A DNA stretch of 64,000 nt from Silene latifolia (lineage: Eukaryota > Streptophyta > Magnoliopsida > Caryophyllales > Caryophyllaceae). The notes beneath the pieces are model-generated. The model saw only the letters and a list, made by a program, of their open reading frames with translations, was not told the origin of the DNA and did no database searches. The position numbers and the translations under genes are program-made. The stretch is taken from the NCBI RefSeq assembly GCF_048544455.1, contig NC_133529.1:43811456-43875455 (forward strand), given 5' to 3'. Positions within the stretch are counted from its first letter, which is position 1; each line of letters opens with the position of its first letter. This document shows positions 48,841 to 59,929 of the stretch, one piece after another.

Positions 48841-49926
48841 ATATATGGTCGGGACTATATTTTTCGGTTACTTGTCGTTAGGAGCACCTAGACCAAAACA
48901 CAATTTATAACTTCACCAACAACTCTACAATTAGTAAAGAGGCAAGTAAAGGTCGGATCCCAAGGGACGGGAATTGAGATGAGATTTCTATTGCAACTAG
49001 TGGTGTCTAAGGGGTGTCACAATTGGGGTTTGAATAGAAGATCACTAAACTAAATAGCAATGAAAGTAAACAAGCAAGATGAATTAAAAGGGATGTAAAC
49101 AATTGATAAAAGGCACTAGGGTGTCATGGGGTCATAGGGGATTCATGGGAATTGATCATACAAACATGTTCTCAAATTATAAGCAAGCAATTATTGTTGT
49201 GATGGATCGAGTTGGTTTATATCTTACAATCCTAGGAAAGTTTGGGTCCCGGAGCCGAATCGATTAGATTGTACAACACCTACAAGTCGACTTAGTCTTC
49301 CCTACTCAACAACATGCATGGTCTAATGAGACTCGAGTTGGTTTATGTCTTACAAGTCTCATTGAAGAGATAGGTGATGGGTAAAAAATGCAAGGATTCA
49401 TAGGCTCGCATTTCATCAAACATAACATGTGCATGAGTTGAGATCACAACAAGCAAGCAAATAAACCATGAAAGCATATTAATTTAAGCATGAATCATTC
49501 CCCATGTTGGTTTCCCCTAATTACCCATTAACCCTAGCTAAGGAAACTACTCACTCATTATCATGTTGAACATGCTAGCAAGGTTGTCAATCATACCAAC
49601 AAAGTGAAACATGATGAATAAATGAAAGTAATTAACAATAATTAAGAAGGGATTAAGAGAATTATACCTACTAATGATTCCAATAATAAAGCAAAGAATA
49701 AAAGAAGTACTTGATGCTTGATTGGAAGGTTGTCAATCTTCCAATAATAACCCAAATAATCTTCAATTACCCAAAATAAAGGATGAACAAGAGAGAGATT
49801 AAGGAAATAAAACTTGTATTAAAACTTGATTAAATGTTGATTACAAGATTAAAGAGAGATTTGATTGATATTAACTACACTAAAGATTGCTAAGAAAAAC
49901 ATTCTCTTCTAATTAGACTAATGGGG

Positions 49927-49934
49927 TATTTATA
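49927..49934 (-). promoter_or_regulatory. TATA box in Athila 3' LTR
   Basis: CTATAAATACC on the minus strand. The same place in the 5' LTR (around 59227-59235) reads CTAAAAATACC, a changed box. Confidence 0.6.
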
Positions 49935-50112
49935 GTGGGGATTAGGTGCATGAATTAGAGTTAACTAAGGGCTTAAATGACGATTATGTCCCTTGTTGAG
50001 GAAACGTCGGTCTTTTTGGAAAGACTCCGGTCTCTAGGGAGACTCCGGTCTCTAGAAAAAGATGTGCATCCTTCCTTGAAGCTTGAAGAAGACGAAATGG
50101 GTCTGCCTGGGA

Positions 50113-50285
50113 ATCCGGGCGTCTTTAGCACGGGACGGGCGGATTTGGTGGTTTCTGCCCGGGCGTCTTGTGAAGGAAGACGGGCGTCTTCTGGAGCTTT
50201 TGCCCGCGCGTCCAGAGGGTGAAGACGCACGGGTTGTGGGTGGTGGACAGGCGTCTTCAGGGGAAGATGCACGGATTGCTGGGCA
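50113..50285. repeat. GACGGGCG motif cluster, Athila 3' LTR
   Basis: Several copies of AAGACGGGCGTCTTC-like palindromes and of GGGCGGATT or CACGGATT, in a 170-bp block. The matching block in the 5' LTR is 59413-59585. Confidence 0.85.
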
Positions 50286-50638
50286 GTCTCGTTTCTTCTT
50301 CTTTTCTTCCTTTTTCTTCATAAAATCCTTGGGGATTTCCTCGGGGATGCAAGGATATTTTCTCATCATTGCCCATCTACTATAGTATGTACAAAGGCCT
50401 TCTAATCTTGTCTCTCCTTGATGCTTGGTCATTGAATTCAATCAATTTAGTCTCATTTTTCCATGAAAATGCAAGGTTTGCACTCCTTTCCTACCAAGGG
50501 ATCAAAACCTCAAAGAATATGGAAAACAAAGAACTAAAGACAATAAATGACCCAAATATGCACTAAAAAGCATGGGAACAAGGCTAATTCGGGGACTAAA
50601 TATGCTCTAATTATGGTCACATCAAATATCCCCAAACC

Positions 50639-52600
50639 GAACCTTTGCTCGTCCCGAGTAAAGAGGTGACAAAGACTAGGACCATTATTTAAACTAACCT
50701 AATAACATAGCCGATATGAGACAATTAGCGGGTCTCACTCCGCCCCTTCAACTCACAACAAGACAACCATGAGGTAGGATGCCTTCTTGCAAGGCAAGGT
50801 GGGTCTTGCCAAAATGGCGACACATCCAAACATTAAGCACACAAAATCAAATAATGGATGCATCTACAAAAGAATAGCCACTTTCCTCATCTAAGTGGCG
50901 GAAATTGTCTACAAGGGAAGCAATTCAAGGGTACACACTCCTTCATAGATGCAATTTCTTCAAACTACTAAGCCTAGAAGGATACCAATAAATCACCTCC
51001 AAGTTGTGTCAAGCTAGGGTACCTTCGTCCTCAATCGTTAAATGCTTTTGTCAAGAATAGACTCCCTATGGTGTTAGAAACACTGGAGGATCGCGGAATT
51101 CCCCCTGTTGCCTAGACAAGAAGAAGGGTCGTCCCCTCTCTACCATGCACAAAAATGGATACGATGGATAAAGGGATCGATAGATATTTGATTTTCACTT
51201 TGGGAGTTTTCTTTTGTTTTTGTTTTTCGTCCCAATTTCTCGTGGCATATAACATTTGAGAACACTTTCTTGCCATTTCTTTTTGATTTTTGGCTTTTCA
51301 ACACTTGACAACTTTCAACTTTTCTTTGCATTTCTTTTTGAACATTTTCAAAGTCACCTCATATGTAGTGAGGGTGCCTTATATTTGAAGCATTAGGAGT
51401 CTATTTTTGCTTCTCTTTTCATTTGATGCATTTTTGCAAACTTTCTTTCACTTTTCATTTCATTGAACTAAAATTTTGAACAATTTTTGTGCCAATTCCC
51501 TTTGATGACAAAATGTGGTAGAATATGGATGATGGATGGATGCATGGTTTCAAGGGTCACCTTGGAATAAACGGTAGCCAAGGAGTTATCACACCACAAG
51601 GTACTCTTGACTAGGCCTTAATCCATGGGTCAAAGGATACTAGCATGACACATCCTAGGGTGTTTTACAAGTATTCTAACAAGCAAAGTCTTAAGAAGAA
51701 AAAGCATCTACTAGGGCCTATATACACTTGTCAAACTTCCCAAGTAAACGGTTTCACAAAATTTTTCTAACATGCAACTACATGCCATGATGCAACTAGC
51801 ATATAAACATCCTAATGCAAATGATTCTACCAACTAATATGACATATAAACTAAATGCAAGTCCTAAGTTCACATTGTTATACCGCATCAATCAAAATAA
51901 AGCCACATAGTCATTAACATAAAGAGGAAAAAGGAGATTGGAAAGATCATACCATGCGGTCTTCAATATCCTCATGTCTCGGATGCGGCGTAGTCAATCA
52001 ATGTGAACAAGGATAGAACAAACACAATATATACAACAATATATACATGACTACACTACAAAGGAAATGAACTTGTTTTTGGATTTTCAATTTTTCAAAT
52101 TTTAATGGTTTTTCGAAATTTTTCAATTTTTTTTGGATTTTTGAATAAAAGTTAAGTTAGAATTCCCCATCCCCACACTAATATGGGCATTGTCCTCAAT
52201 GGCCAAAATGATGGGAAATTATGCAAACATGATGCATGATTTCTACACTAAATGCAAGCTATACTACTCTACACTACATGATGCATGAGTTTTTGTTTAT
52301 GACGGAGAGCGTAATTTAGATTACCTCCCGTTGCGTATGCATGTACTTCCCCAAACCGAGTTAGACATTATTTCTAATGTCCTAAAGTTTGGGTAGTTCA
52401 TGCACACAAAATGCAATGCATGAAACTAAATTTGTCATTTTGGATTTTCAAAAGTGGGAATAATAAAATAAGAACACCTCAATGGGGCCGAGGTGTTAGT
52501 CCTCTATATTGCTAGGACTCTCCAACCATGATCAAGATAAAATAAATAAAACAAAGAAAGAAGTAGACAAACCTCAAGAGGGTAGGAGCCTCCAAAGCTT
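50639..52600 (-). other. Athila 3' non-coding region
   Basis: About 2 kb between the end of the downstream ORF and the polypurine tract. No domain or long ORF is seen. A TTTTCAATTTTTTTTGG-type low-complexity stretch lies at 52070-52150. Confidence 0.65.
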
Positions 52601-52601
52601 G

Positions 52602-54172
52602 CTAGTCTTCCACCATATCATCATTGTCATCATCTTCCTCAATAGAAGTGGACTCATCACCACTTCCCTCTTCACTTTCTTGCTCACTTCCTTCATCATC
52701 TTCCTCTTCTTCATTAGCCTCTTCTTCAATGTTATCATCAACAACCTCATCACCGACAACCTCATCGTCACCCGGAATCTCATCCCTAGATGCACTCGGA
52801 AAGAAGACTTCCCTATCCGCCCAACTAGACAAAGGACATGAAGGATCAAGTAGTCCTTGCCTAGCTAAATGAAGGAGGGGTGGATATTGGGCTAAGTATG
52901 CATCTTCCCGATCCTTAAAAGCTTGCTTGTGCATCTCTTGCATAAGTAGAGTCATGTAGTCATTGCTTGCTTTAACACCTTCGGGTTTGAACTCTTGATA
53001 CTTGAAAGGATAGGGTGGTGTGACAATGGAGGAGGAGGGTATTTCAATTTCACCCCTTTGTTGACGGATGATGTATTCGGCTTCTTTTGAGAGGGGAAGA
53101 AGGTAGTTGGTCCGATGGACACTCAAACGGCATATCTTGGAAGGCAAAGTAAAAGATCTAGCCTCATTGGTGAGCCACCCATACTTGGTGTCAAGAGGAT
53201 TATGAGTGACCCACTTGTACTTGTTAATCATGGCATCCATGTCAATGACATGACCACCTTTCTTTGCCACATACTTGCTATCCTTGTTGAAATTCGGATC
53301 AAAGTACTTAGCCAAAAGATTGACTAGACTTCCATTTACAATAACGGTGGTGCCTTGCTTTCCACAATCAACATTTAGCCATCTTTCCACCAAAAGCCTT
53401 AGATAATTGTAAGGCTTGGTGAATTCCCTTCCAATATTTAAGGCCGACTCAAGAAGAACACAATCTAGCTTGGTAAAGTGGTTGGTGTCTTTTCTTGCAA
53501 TGATAGTATTCCCGATGACCTTATGCCACACTCTAATGCCCGGATGGTGGACTAATAGAGCGCGACTAGCATGATAGTTCTCAAATTTCCTTCCGGAAAT
53601 CGCCTCCCAAAGAGGAGCGGGGTCATACTTGCCGGGATTCTTGAAATAACTAGGTGAATCACTAAGACCCGATACTTTACCCAATTCCTCAAAGGTGATG
53701 CGCTATTCACATTAGCAAGGCGGAACTCGATGTTTTCCCTAGTCTCTACCTTAGTGACTTTCAAAGAACTCAAGAATTCTAAGGTAAGGGAGGGGTATGT
53801 CAATTCTCTTGTAGCAAACAATTTTCCCAACCCCATGGCTTCAAAGAAGGCTTTCGTTTGTTCAAGGACACCCAATTTGTTCAAGGCATCTTCACATATG
53901 AACTTGGTGGATAGAAAGGATTTTCTAGCATACTTGGCAAATGTATCCCTATGGGAGTTAGAAATGAAAATTACCTCCGGATAGTTCGATAGTTGAGCAA
54001 TTTCCGGAGTTGTTGATGTTGTTGCTTCCAAGGGAGGTTGTTGTTGTTGCACTTCCAAGTTTGAACTAGCTACCACCATAGCCAATGAGGCTTTCTTTGC
54101 TTGAAGACTCTTTTGTCTTGTTGAGAGTGCCTTTGCCTTAGGTGCCTTTGTTGCTTCTTTTGTCCTTGCCAT
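52602..54172 (-). pseudogene. ATHILA ORF-1-like protein in the env position, frameshifted
   Basis: This ORF lies between protease and the 3' LTR, where Athila elements carry an extra, sometimes called env-like, ORF. Frame 1 runs 54172-53700 and frame 2 resumes there to 52602; a frameshift lies near 53700. The N-terminus is basic (MARTKEATKAPKAKALSTRQ). The middle has a structured region (KYARKSFLSTKFI, YHASRALLVHHPGIRVWHKVIGNTI, HFTKLDCVLLESALN) like PF03078 ATHILA ORF-1. The tail is E/D-rich. There is no signal peptide or membrane segment, so an envelope role is not supported. A TATA-like TATAAAGG (54258-54251) lies 80 bp upstream. Confidence 0.72.
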
Positions 54173-54250
54173 TGATGATTAAACCAAGAAAAGAGTGAAA
54201 ATCTTCAATTTCCAAGTATACCCAAATCGATTTTAAGATGAAAGGCTTTG

Positions 54251-54258
54251 CCTTTATA
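54251..54258 (-). promoter_or_regulatory. Possible internal TATA box for the Athila downstream ORF
   Basis: TATAAAGG on the minus strand, about 80 bp before the ATG at 54172 and about 250 bp downstream of the motif cluster 54505-54870. Confidence 0.4.
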
Positions 54259-54504
54259 ATTTCAAAAATCGACTCAAAGGTTGAAGATTTTGGTGCTTGG
54301 TTTGATTTTTGTTGGAAGAGGAGTGATTAATTGTTGTTAAAAGGAAGTTTGGATTTGATTTTGTTGAATTTGGTTGAGGAAATCTTGTTTTGGTGATGGA
54401 GAGGATGAGGGTTTTGAGTTTTGGGGTTTATGGGTAGTGTTTTGAATGAAGAAATGAATGTGGGAGGGGGTTTTTAAAAAACCCGAAAAATTTGAAATAG
54501 CAGC

Positions 54505-54870
54505 GGAAGACGGGCGTCTTTCCTTCGGGACGCTCGGATTCTGCCTCTTTTAGCTTCCGGAATCTCGCCTAAAGACGGGTGTCTTTCAGCAAAGACGCTC
54601 GGATTTATCAATTGCGGGATGGGCGTCTTCTGCTGAAGACGGGCGGATTCTTAGACAGTGAGATTTCTTGTTTTTTCCAGCCAAAAAGACGGGCGTCTTT
54701 CCTTCCAGGACGGGCGTCTTTCTGAAGACGGGCGGATTCTCTTCCAGGACGCTCGGATTTATCAACAGTCCCAAAATTTCAAATTCTTAGCTCAGATGGA
54801 CGGGCGGATTCTGGAAAAAACGCCCGGATTGCCTGAAGACGGGCGGATTCCCATGAAAATGCTCGGATTC
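54505..54870. repeat. GACGGGCG motif cluster inside Athila, upstream of the downstream ORF
   Basis: A dozen or so copies of GACGGGCGTCTTT, GACGGGCGGATTC and GACGCTCGGATT in 365 bp. The words are the same as in the LTR cluster but more numerous. No coding sequence is seen from here to the protease stop at 55318. Confidence 0.88.
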
Positions 54871-55317
54871 TCCCTGTTTTACCCGGATTCAGTTCCATCC
54901 GTGCACTTGCATATCCCTTGTCATTTTTCATTCTTCAAATCCCGTGTTCTTCATTGTAGGGGCACTACTAAGGCATGAATAGCCTAGGCAATTGCTATCC
55001 CCACACTAAGCTAAAGCACTACACATCAATTAAAATCATTAGTCCCTCCCTCACTTCTCTCAAAAATGATAATTATCTTGATCAATGCATAAAAATCCAA
55101 AAATGACAAAAATGCAATGTAAGAATTAAAATGCGAGTTAGGGAGTTAGAAATATTTACAAATGGTGGTTTAGGGAGGACTCCACCAAACTCTCATCCTT
55201 AGTGAGATGTCATGGGGGCATGGCCAAGGTGTTGTTGATGTTGCTCAACACCTTGAAGAAGTAATCAAAAGCTTGTCCATTATCATGATAAAGATCTTCA
55301 ATAGATCTTTGCCCTTG

Positions 55318-56211
55318 TTATCGGTCTTGATCGATAGCATTACCAATATAGGGATTGAAAATCCCTTCAAACTCATCGTCCCAAAGATCACAAACTTCAT
55401 CTACTTGATCACTAAAGATCTCTTGAGTTGATGGAGACAACTCTCCCACTTTCTTGTCTTGGCCAATGAGGCCATCCTCTTCATTGCTTGATTTTGGTGA
55501 GCTTTTCAAGCTCTCTTTGTTACAATTCACTTGCTCTTTGAATGGAGCATCTTCAATTTTCTTCTTCCATTGGAATTCTGACTTCTTCCTATCATCCTTC
55601 TGGCTATAATGATCAACCATAAAACATGGTTCATGCAAACGGGGAGCTCTCATGGTCTTGTCAAGATTGAAAGTTATGCTCTCATCTCCCACTTCTAGAG
55701 TGAGCTCTCCATGCTTCACATCAATCACCTCACCCACGGTGTGTAAGAAAGTTCTTCCTAGAATGATTGGAATGTTGGAGTCTTCTTCCATGTCAACAAT
55801 GACAAAGTCCACCGGGATGAAAAATTTCCCAAATCTTACGGGAACATCTTCCCATATCCCTAATGGTGTCTTCGTCGATCTATCGGCCATTTGGAGTGTG
55901 ATATTGGTGCTTTTAAGCTCTCCCATCCCCAACCTTTTACTCACCGAGTACGGCATAACACTCACACTAGCCCCTAGATCACATAAGGCTTTGTTGATCG
56001 TGGTGTCGCCAATGGTACACGGTATTGAGAAGCTTCCCGGATCTTTGAGTTTTGGAGGTGAACTCCCTTGAAGTATTGCACTACTCACCTTAGTGAAGGC
56101 GATAGTCTCAAGCTTCCGGATCGACTTCTTCTTTGTGAGGATGTCTTTCATGTATTTCGCATAGGCCGGCACGTGATTGATTAATTCCGTGAAAGCAATC
56201 GAGACTTCCAA
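55318..56211 (-). CDS. Athila protease region
   Basis: A 297-residue frame overlaps the end of gag in another frame. The retropepsin-like fold shows KALCDLGASVSVMPYSV (Athila form of the active site, with DLGAS rather than DTG/DSG), DFVIVDMEEDSNIPIILGRTFLHTVG and the flap region. It would process the polyprotein. In an intact Athila the frame would continue into RT. Here it ends at 55318 after a hydrophilic, acidic tail, and RT is missing. The gag/protease frame change at about 56200 may be a mutation. Confidence 0.82.
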   Translation of the reverse strand: MEVSIAFTELINHVPAYAKYMKDILTKKKSIRKLETIAFTKVSSAILQGSSPPKLKDPGSFSIPCTIGDTTINKALCDLGASVSVMPYSVSKRLGMGELKSTNITLQMADRSTKTPLGIWEDVPVRFGKFFIPVDFVIVDMEEDSNIPIILGRTFLHTVGEVIDVKHGELTLEVGDESITFNLDKTMRAPRLHEPCFMVDHYSQKDDRKKSEFQWKKKIEDAPFKEQVNCNKESLKSSPKSSNEEDGLIGQDKKVGELSPSTQEIFSDQVDEVCDLWDDEFEGIFNPYIGNAIDQDR

Positions 56212-58004
56212 TTCTTCACAATTTCCATAAATTTTCCAAGTTGGTCATCAAATTTGGGCTTGGCTTGACGACTTGGAAAAGGAAGTCTAATCACAATGGG
56301 CTCCTTCTCCTTGACCTTGTCTTCATTTTTCTTTGAAATTTCTTCTTTTGATGGTTCTCCATCCTTGGAGTTTTGCACAATTTCTTCTTTGTCACTAACT
56401 TCCACAACTTCATCCTCAACTTGTTTCTTCGGTGCTTCATACCTTGTACCACTTCTCAAGTGAATGGCACTAACCGTTTCATGTCTTGGGGGATTACCTT
56501 GAGGTGGTAATTGCCCCTTTTGTCTTTGTGAGCTTGAAGATGCTAGTTGAGTCAATTGGGTTTCCAACATTTTGGTGTGAGCTAGAATGTTGTTGATGGT
56601 GATTTCCTTTGCTTGACTATCCTTTTGCATTTGAGTGAAAAACTCTTGTTGATTCTTTTGCATTTGAAGGACCGCTTTTTGGACATCAAAACCTTGATCA
56701 TTTTGTTGATTGTATGGAGTTTGATTTTGGTAACCTTGGTTTTGGTTGTAAAAGGGTCTTTGATTTTGGTTTCTCATGGGAGGTGGGGTGTATGTTGGTT
56801 GAGGGTTTTGAACATTTTGGCTTTTGTATGAGAGATTTGGATGGAATTTGGTGTTTTCATTGTAATAGTTGGAATAAGGGGTACCACTCTTGTATGCTTG
56901 GAAAGCATTCACTTGTTCATTTGTTCCCCTACATTCACTTTGGTCATGTCCCAAAGTTCCACAATTCTCACATATCCCACTTGGGATTGATGAAGATGCC
57001 GTCATGGCATTAACATGATGCTTTGGTGATTTTGAGGCTTCTTCAAGTTTAGCCATAGCTTTTTCAAACTTCAAATTGATGGTATCAATGTGAGCACTAA
57101 GTTGAGCACCCAATTGAGTAACGGAGTCCACTTCATGCTTTCCTCCTCTAGTAGCCTTGCGAGGTCTACTATATTGTGAGTTATGGACCACCATTTCCTC
57201 AATTTTGTTCCAAGTTTGATTGTCATCAACTTCGGTGAACATTCCATTTGATCCCATGTTGAGAATGTTCCTTGAATCTTCATAAAGACCGTTCCAAAAT
57301 TGTTGTACCAAGAACCACTCGCTAAGTCCATGATGAGAACATGAGCGACAAATTCCCTTGAATCGCTCCCAAGCTTCATACAAAGATTCTTCATCCCTTT
57401 TCTTAAAGCCCGTGATTTGAACTCTTAGCATGTTAGTCTTTTCCGGTGGATAGAACTTTTTGTAGAAAGCTAGAGCCAATTTCTTCCAAGAATCTATTCC
57501 GAGAGTAACCTTATCAAGGATTTTCAACCATTGTTTCGCGGTGCCAATTAGAGATAAAGGAAATAAGACCCATCGAATTTGGTCTTGAGTTACACCGGTT
57601 TGAGAAATTGCATCACAATAATCGCAAAAAGCCTCCATATGAGAATGAGGGTCTTCACTAGGCATCCCCCCAAATTGGCTTCTTTCGACTAATTGGATAA
57701 ATGCGGATTTGGCAATAAAATTTCCGGTTAGATGTTGTGGTGTGGGAGTACCATTGGGTAGGTTCTCCTCAGTGGGTACGGAATGTGATGAAAACTTAGG
57801 CATTGTGGGTTGATTTTGTGTTGGATTTTGTGTTGGGTTCTCCTCACCTTCTCTTGCAAAAGGGTTGATGAACTCAATAGTATTTGGTTGAATAACCTCA
57901 CTAACACCTCTCAAAGTTCTCCTAGCAAGTCTTCTATTGGTTGTCAAAGTCCTTTCAATTTCGCGATCAAAGGGTAACAAGTCACCTTGTGACCTTCTAG
58001 ACAT
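56181..58004 (-). CDS. gag: Athila gag
   Basis: An intact frame of about 607 residues. I choose the ATG at 58004 (MSRRSQGDLLPFD), which matches usual Athila gag starts; an ATG four codons upstream (58016) is also open. The retrotransposon gag domain lies at about residues 110-240 (AKQWLKILDKVTLGIDSWKK, FYPPEKTNMLRVQITGF, EAWERFKGICRSC). A CCHC knuckle CENCGTLGHDQSEC is encoded near 56932-56973. A long N/Q/P-rich stretch follows, then an acidic K/E region. It would form particles and bind RNA. No stop or frameshift breaks it, in contrast to most ORFs here. Confidence 0.9.
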   Translation of the reverse strand: MSRRSQGDLLPFDREIERTLTTNRRLARRTLRGVSEVIQPNTIEFINPFAREGEENPTQNPTQNQPTMPKFSSHSVPTEENLPNGTPTPQHLTGNFIAKSAFIQLVERSQFGGMPSEDPHSHMEAFCDYCDAISQTGVTQDQIRWVLFPLSLIGTAKQWLKILDKVTLGIDSWKKLALAFYKKFYPPEKTNMLRVQITGFKKRDEESLYEAWERFKGICRSCSHHGLSEWFLVQQFWNGLYEDSRNILNMGSNGMFTEVDDNQTWNKIEEMVVHNSQYSRPRKATRGGKHEVDSVTQLGAQLSAHIDTINLKFEKAMAKLEEASKSPKHHVNAMTASSSIPSGICENCGTLGHDQSECRGTNEQVNAFQAYKSGTPYSNYYNENTKFHPNLSYKSQNVQNPQPTYTPPPMRNQNQRPFYNQNQGYQNQTPYNQQNDQGFDVQKAVLQMQKNQQEFFTQMQKDSQAKEITINNILAHTKMLETQLTQLASSSSQRQKGQLPPQGNPPRHETVSAIHLRSGTRYEAPKKQVEDEVVEVSDKEEIVQNSKDGEPSKEEISKKNEDKVKEKEPIVIRLPFPSRQAKPKFDDQLGKFMEIVKNWKSRLLSRN

Positions 58005-58120
58005 GCAAAATATCAAACAACTCGAAAATAATTAGAACAAACCTTGAGGAGTTTTACTTCCCCAAGGCAAAGAAAGACACAACTAATAACAATAAAAGAA
58101 AATCTAAATCAAGTTAACAC

Positions 58121-58140
58121 CGTCCCCGGCAACGGCGCCA
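58121..58140 (-). promoter_or_regulatory. Athila primer-binding site
   Basis: TGGCGCCGTTGCCGGGGACG on the minus strand, five bases from the LTR end; complementary to the 3' end of tRNA-Asp, as known for Athila. Confidence 0.88.
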
Positions 58141-58145
58141 TTTTT

Positions 58146-59924
58146 TGGTCGGGACTATATTTTTCGGTTACTTGTCGTTAGGAGCACCTAGGCCAAAACA
58201 CAATTTATAACTTCACCAACAACTCTACAATTAGTAAAGAGGCAAGTAAAGGTCGGATCCCAAGGGACGGGAATTGAGATGAGATTTCTATTGCAACTAG
58301 TGGTGTCTAAGGGGTGTAACAATTGTGGTTTGAATAGAAGATCACTAAACTAAATAGCAATGAAAGTAAACAAGCAAGATGAATTAAAGGGGATGTAAAC
58401 AATTGATAAAAGGCACTAGGGTGTCATGGGGTCATAGGGGATTCATGGGAATTGATCATACAAACATGTTCTCAAATTATAAGCAAGCAATTATTGTTGT
58501 GATGGATCGAGTTGGTTTATATCTTACAATCCTAGGAAAGTTTGGGTCCCGGAGCCGAATCGATTAGATTGTACAACACCTACAAATCGACTTAGTCTTC
58601 CCTACTCAACAACATGCATGGTCTAATGAGACTCGAGTTGGTTTATGTCTTACAAGTCTCATTGAAGAGATAGGTGATGGGTAAAAAATGCAAGGATTCA
58701 TAGGCTCGCATTTCATCAAACATAACATGTGCAAGAGTTGAGATCACAACAAGCAAGCAAATAAACCATGAAAGCATATTAATATAAGCATGAATCATTC
58801 CCCATGTTGGTTTCCCCTAATTACCCATTAACCCTAGCTAAGGAAACTACTCACTCATTATCATGTTGAACATGCTAGCAAGGTTGTCAATCATACCAAC
58901 AAAGTGAAACATGATGAATAAATGAAAGTAATTAACAATAATTAAGAAGGGATTAAGAGAATTATACCTACTAATGATTCCAATAATAAAGCAAAGAATA
59001 AAAGAAGTACTTGATGCTTGATTGGAAGGTTGTCAATCTTCCAATAATAACCCAAATAATCTTCAATTACCCAAAATAAAGGATGAACAAGAGAGAGATT
59101 AAGGAAATAAAACTTGTATTAAAACTTGATTAAATGTTGATTACAAGATTAAAGAGAGATTTGATTGATATTAACTACACTAAAGATTGCTAAGAAGAAC
59201 ATTCTCTTCTAATTAGACTAATGGGGTATTTTTAGTGGGGATTAGGTGCATGAATTAGGGTTAACTAAGGGCTTAAATGACGATTAAGTCCCTTGTTGAG
59301 GAAACGCCGGTCTTTTTGGAAAGACTCCGGTCTCTAGGGAGACTCCGGTCTCTAGAAAAAGATGTGCATCCTTCCTTGAAGCTTGAAGAAGACGAAATGG
59401 GTCTGCCTGGGAATCCAGGCCTCTTTAGCACGGTACGGGCGGATTTGGTGGTTTCTGCCCGGGCGTCTTGTGGAGGAAGACGGGCGTCTTCTGGAGCTTT
59501 TGCCCGGGCGTCCAGAGGGTGAAGACGCACGGGTTGTGGGTGGTGGACGGGCGTATTCAGGGGAAGACGCACGGATTGCTGGGCAGTCTCGTTTCTTCTT
59601 CTTTTCTTCCTTTTTCTTCATAAAATCCTTGGGGATTTCCTCGGGGATGCAATGATCTTTTCTCATCATTGCCCATCTACTATAGTATGTACAAAGGCCT
59701 TCTAATCTTGTCTCTCCTTGATGCTTGGTCATTGAATTCAATCAATTTAGTCTCATTTTGCCATGAAAATGCAAGGTTTGCACTCCTTTCCTACCAAGGG
59801 ATCAAAACCTCAAAGAATATGCAAAACAAAGAACTAAAGACAATAAATGACCCAAATATGCACTAAAAAGCATGGGAACAAGGCTAATTCGGGGACTAAA
59901 TATGCTCTAATTATGGTCACATCA
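58146..59924 (-). repeat. Athila 5' LTR
   Basis: 1779 bp. The same length as the 3' LTR, with roughly two dozen substitutions by eye. It carries the motif cluster at 59413-59585 and the altered TATA region. Confidence 0.94.
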
Positions 59925-59929
59925 ATATA

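Larger units (their letters stand above)
48846..50624 (-). repeat. Athila 3' LTR
   Basis: 1779 bp. On the minus strand it has the motif cluster 50285-50113 upstream of a TATA box (TATAAATA, 49934-49927). The polypurine tract GGTTTGGGGATATT (50638-50625) abuts it. Confidence 0.94.
48846..59924 (-). mobile_element. Athila-type Ty3/Gypsy element lacking RT and integrase
   Basis: LTRs of 1779 bp each at 48846-50624 and 58146-59924 (TG...CA) are flanked by the exact duplication atata (48841-48845, 59925-59929). The PBS TGGCGCCGTTGCCGGGGACG at 58140-58121 fits tRNA-Asp, typical of Athila. On the minus strand the order is gag (58004-56181), protease (56211-55318), a 1.1-kb gap, then an ATHILA ORF-1-like ORF (54172-52602). 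No RT, RNase H or integrase is present, so it would need helper enzymes. The LTRs differ at about two dozen positions by eye, suggesting a fairly recent insertion. Confidence 0.93.

Noticed and set aside
49973..50441. Overlapping ORFs in the Athila LTRs (both strands)
   Set aside because: They are made by the GACGGGCG repeats, lack domains and overlap on both strands.
52602..54172. Envelope protein in the Athila element
   Set aside because: No signal peptide, membrane segment or fusion-like region is seen; only the position suggests env.
58121..58140. tRNA gene 3' end
   Set aside because: Only 18-20 bases match tRNA-Asp; this is a primer-binding site next to an LTR.
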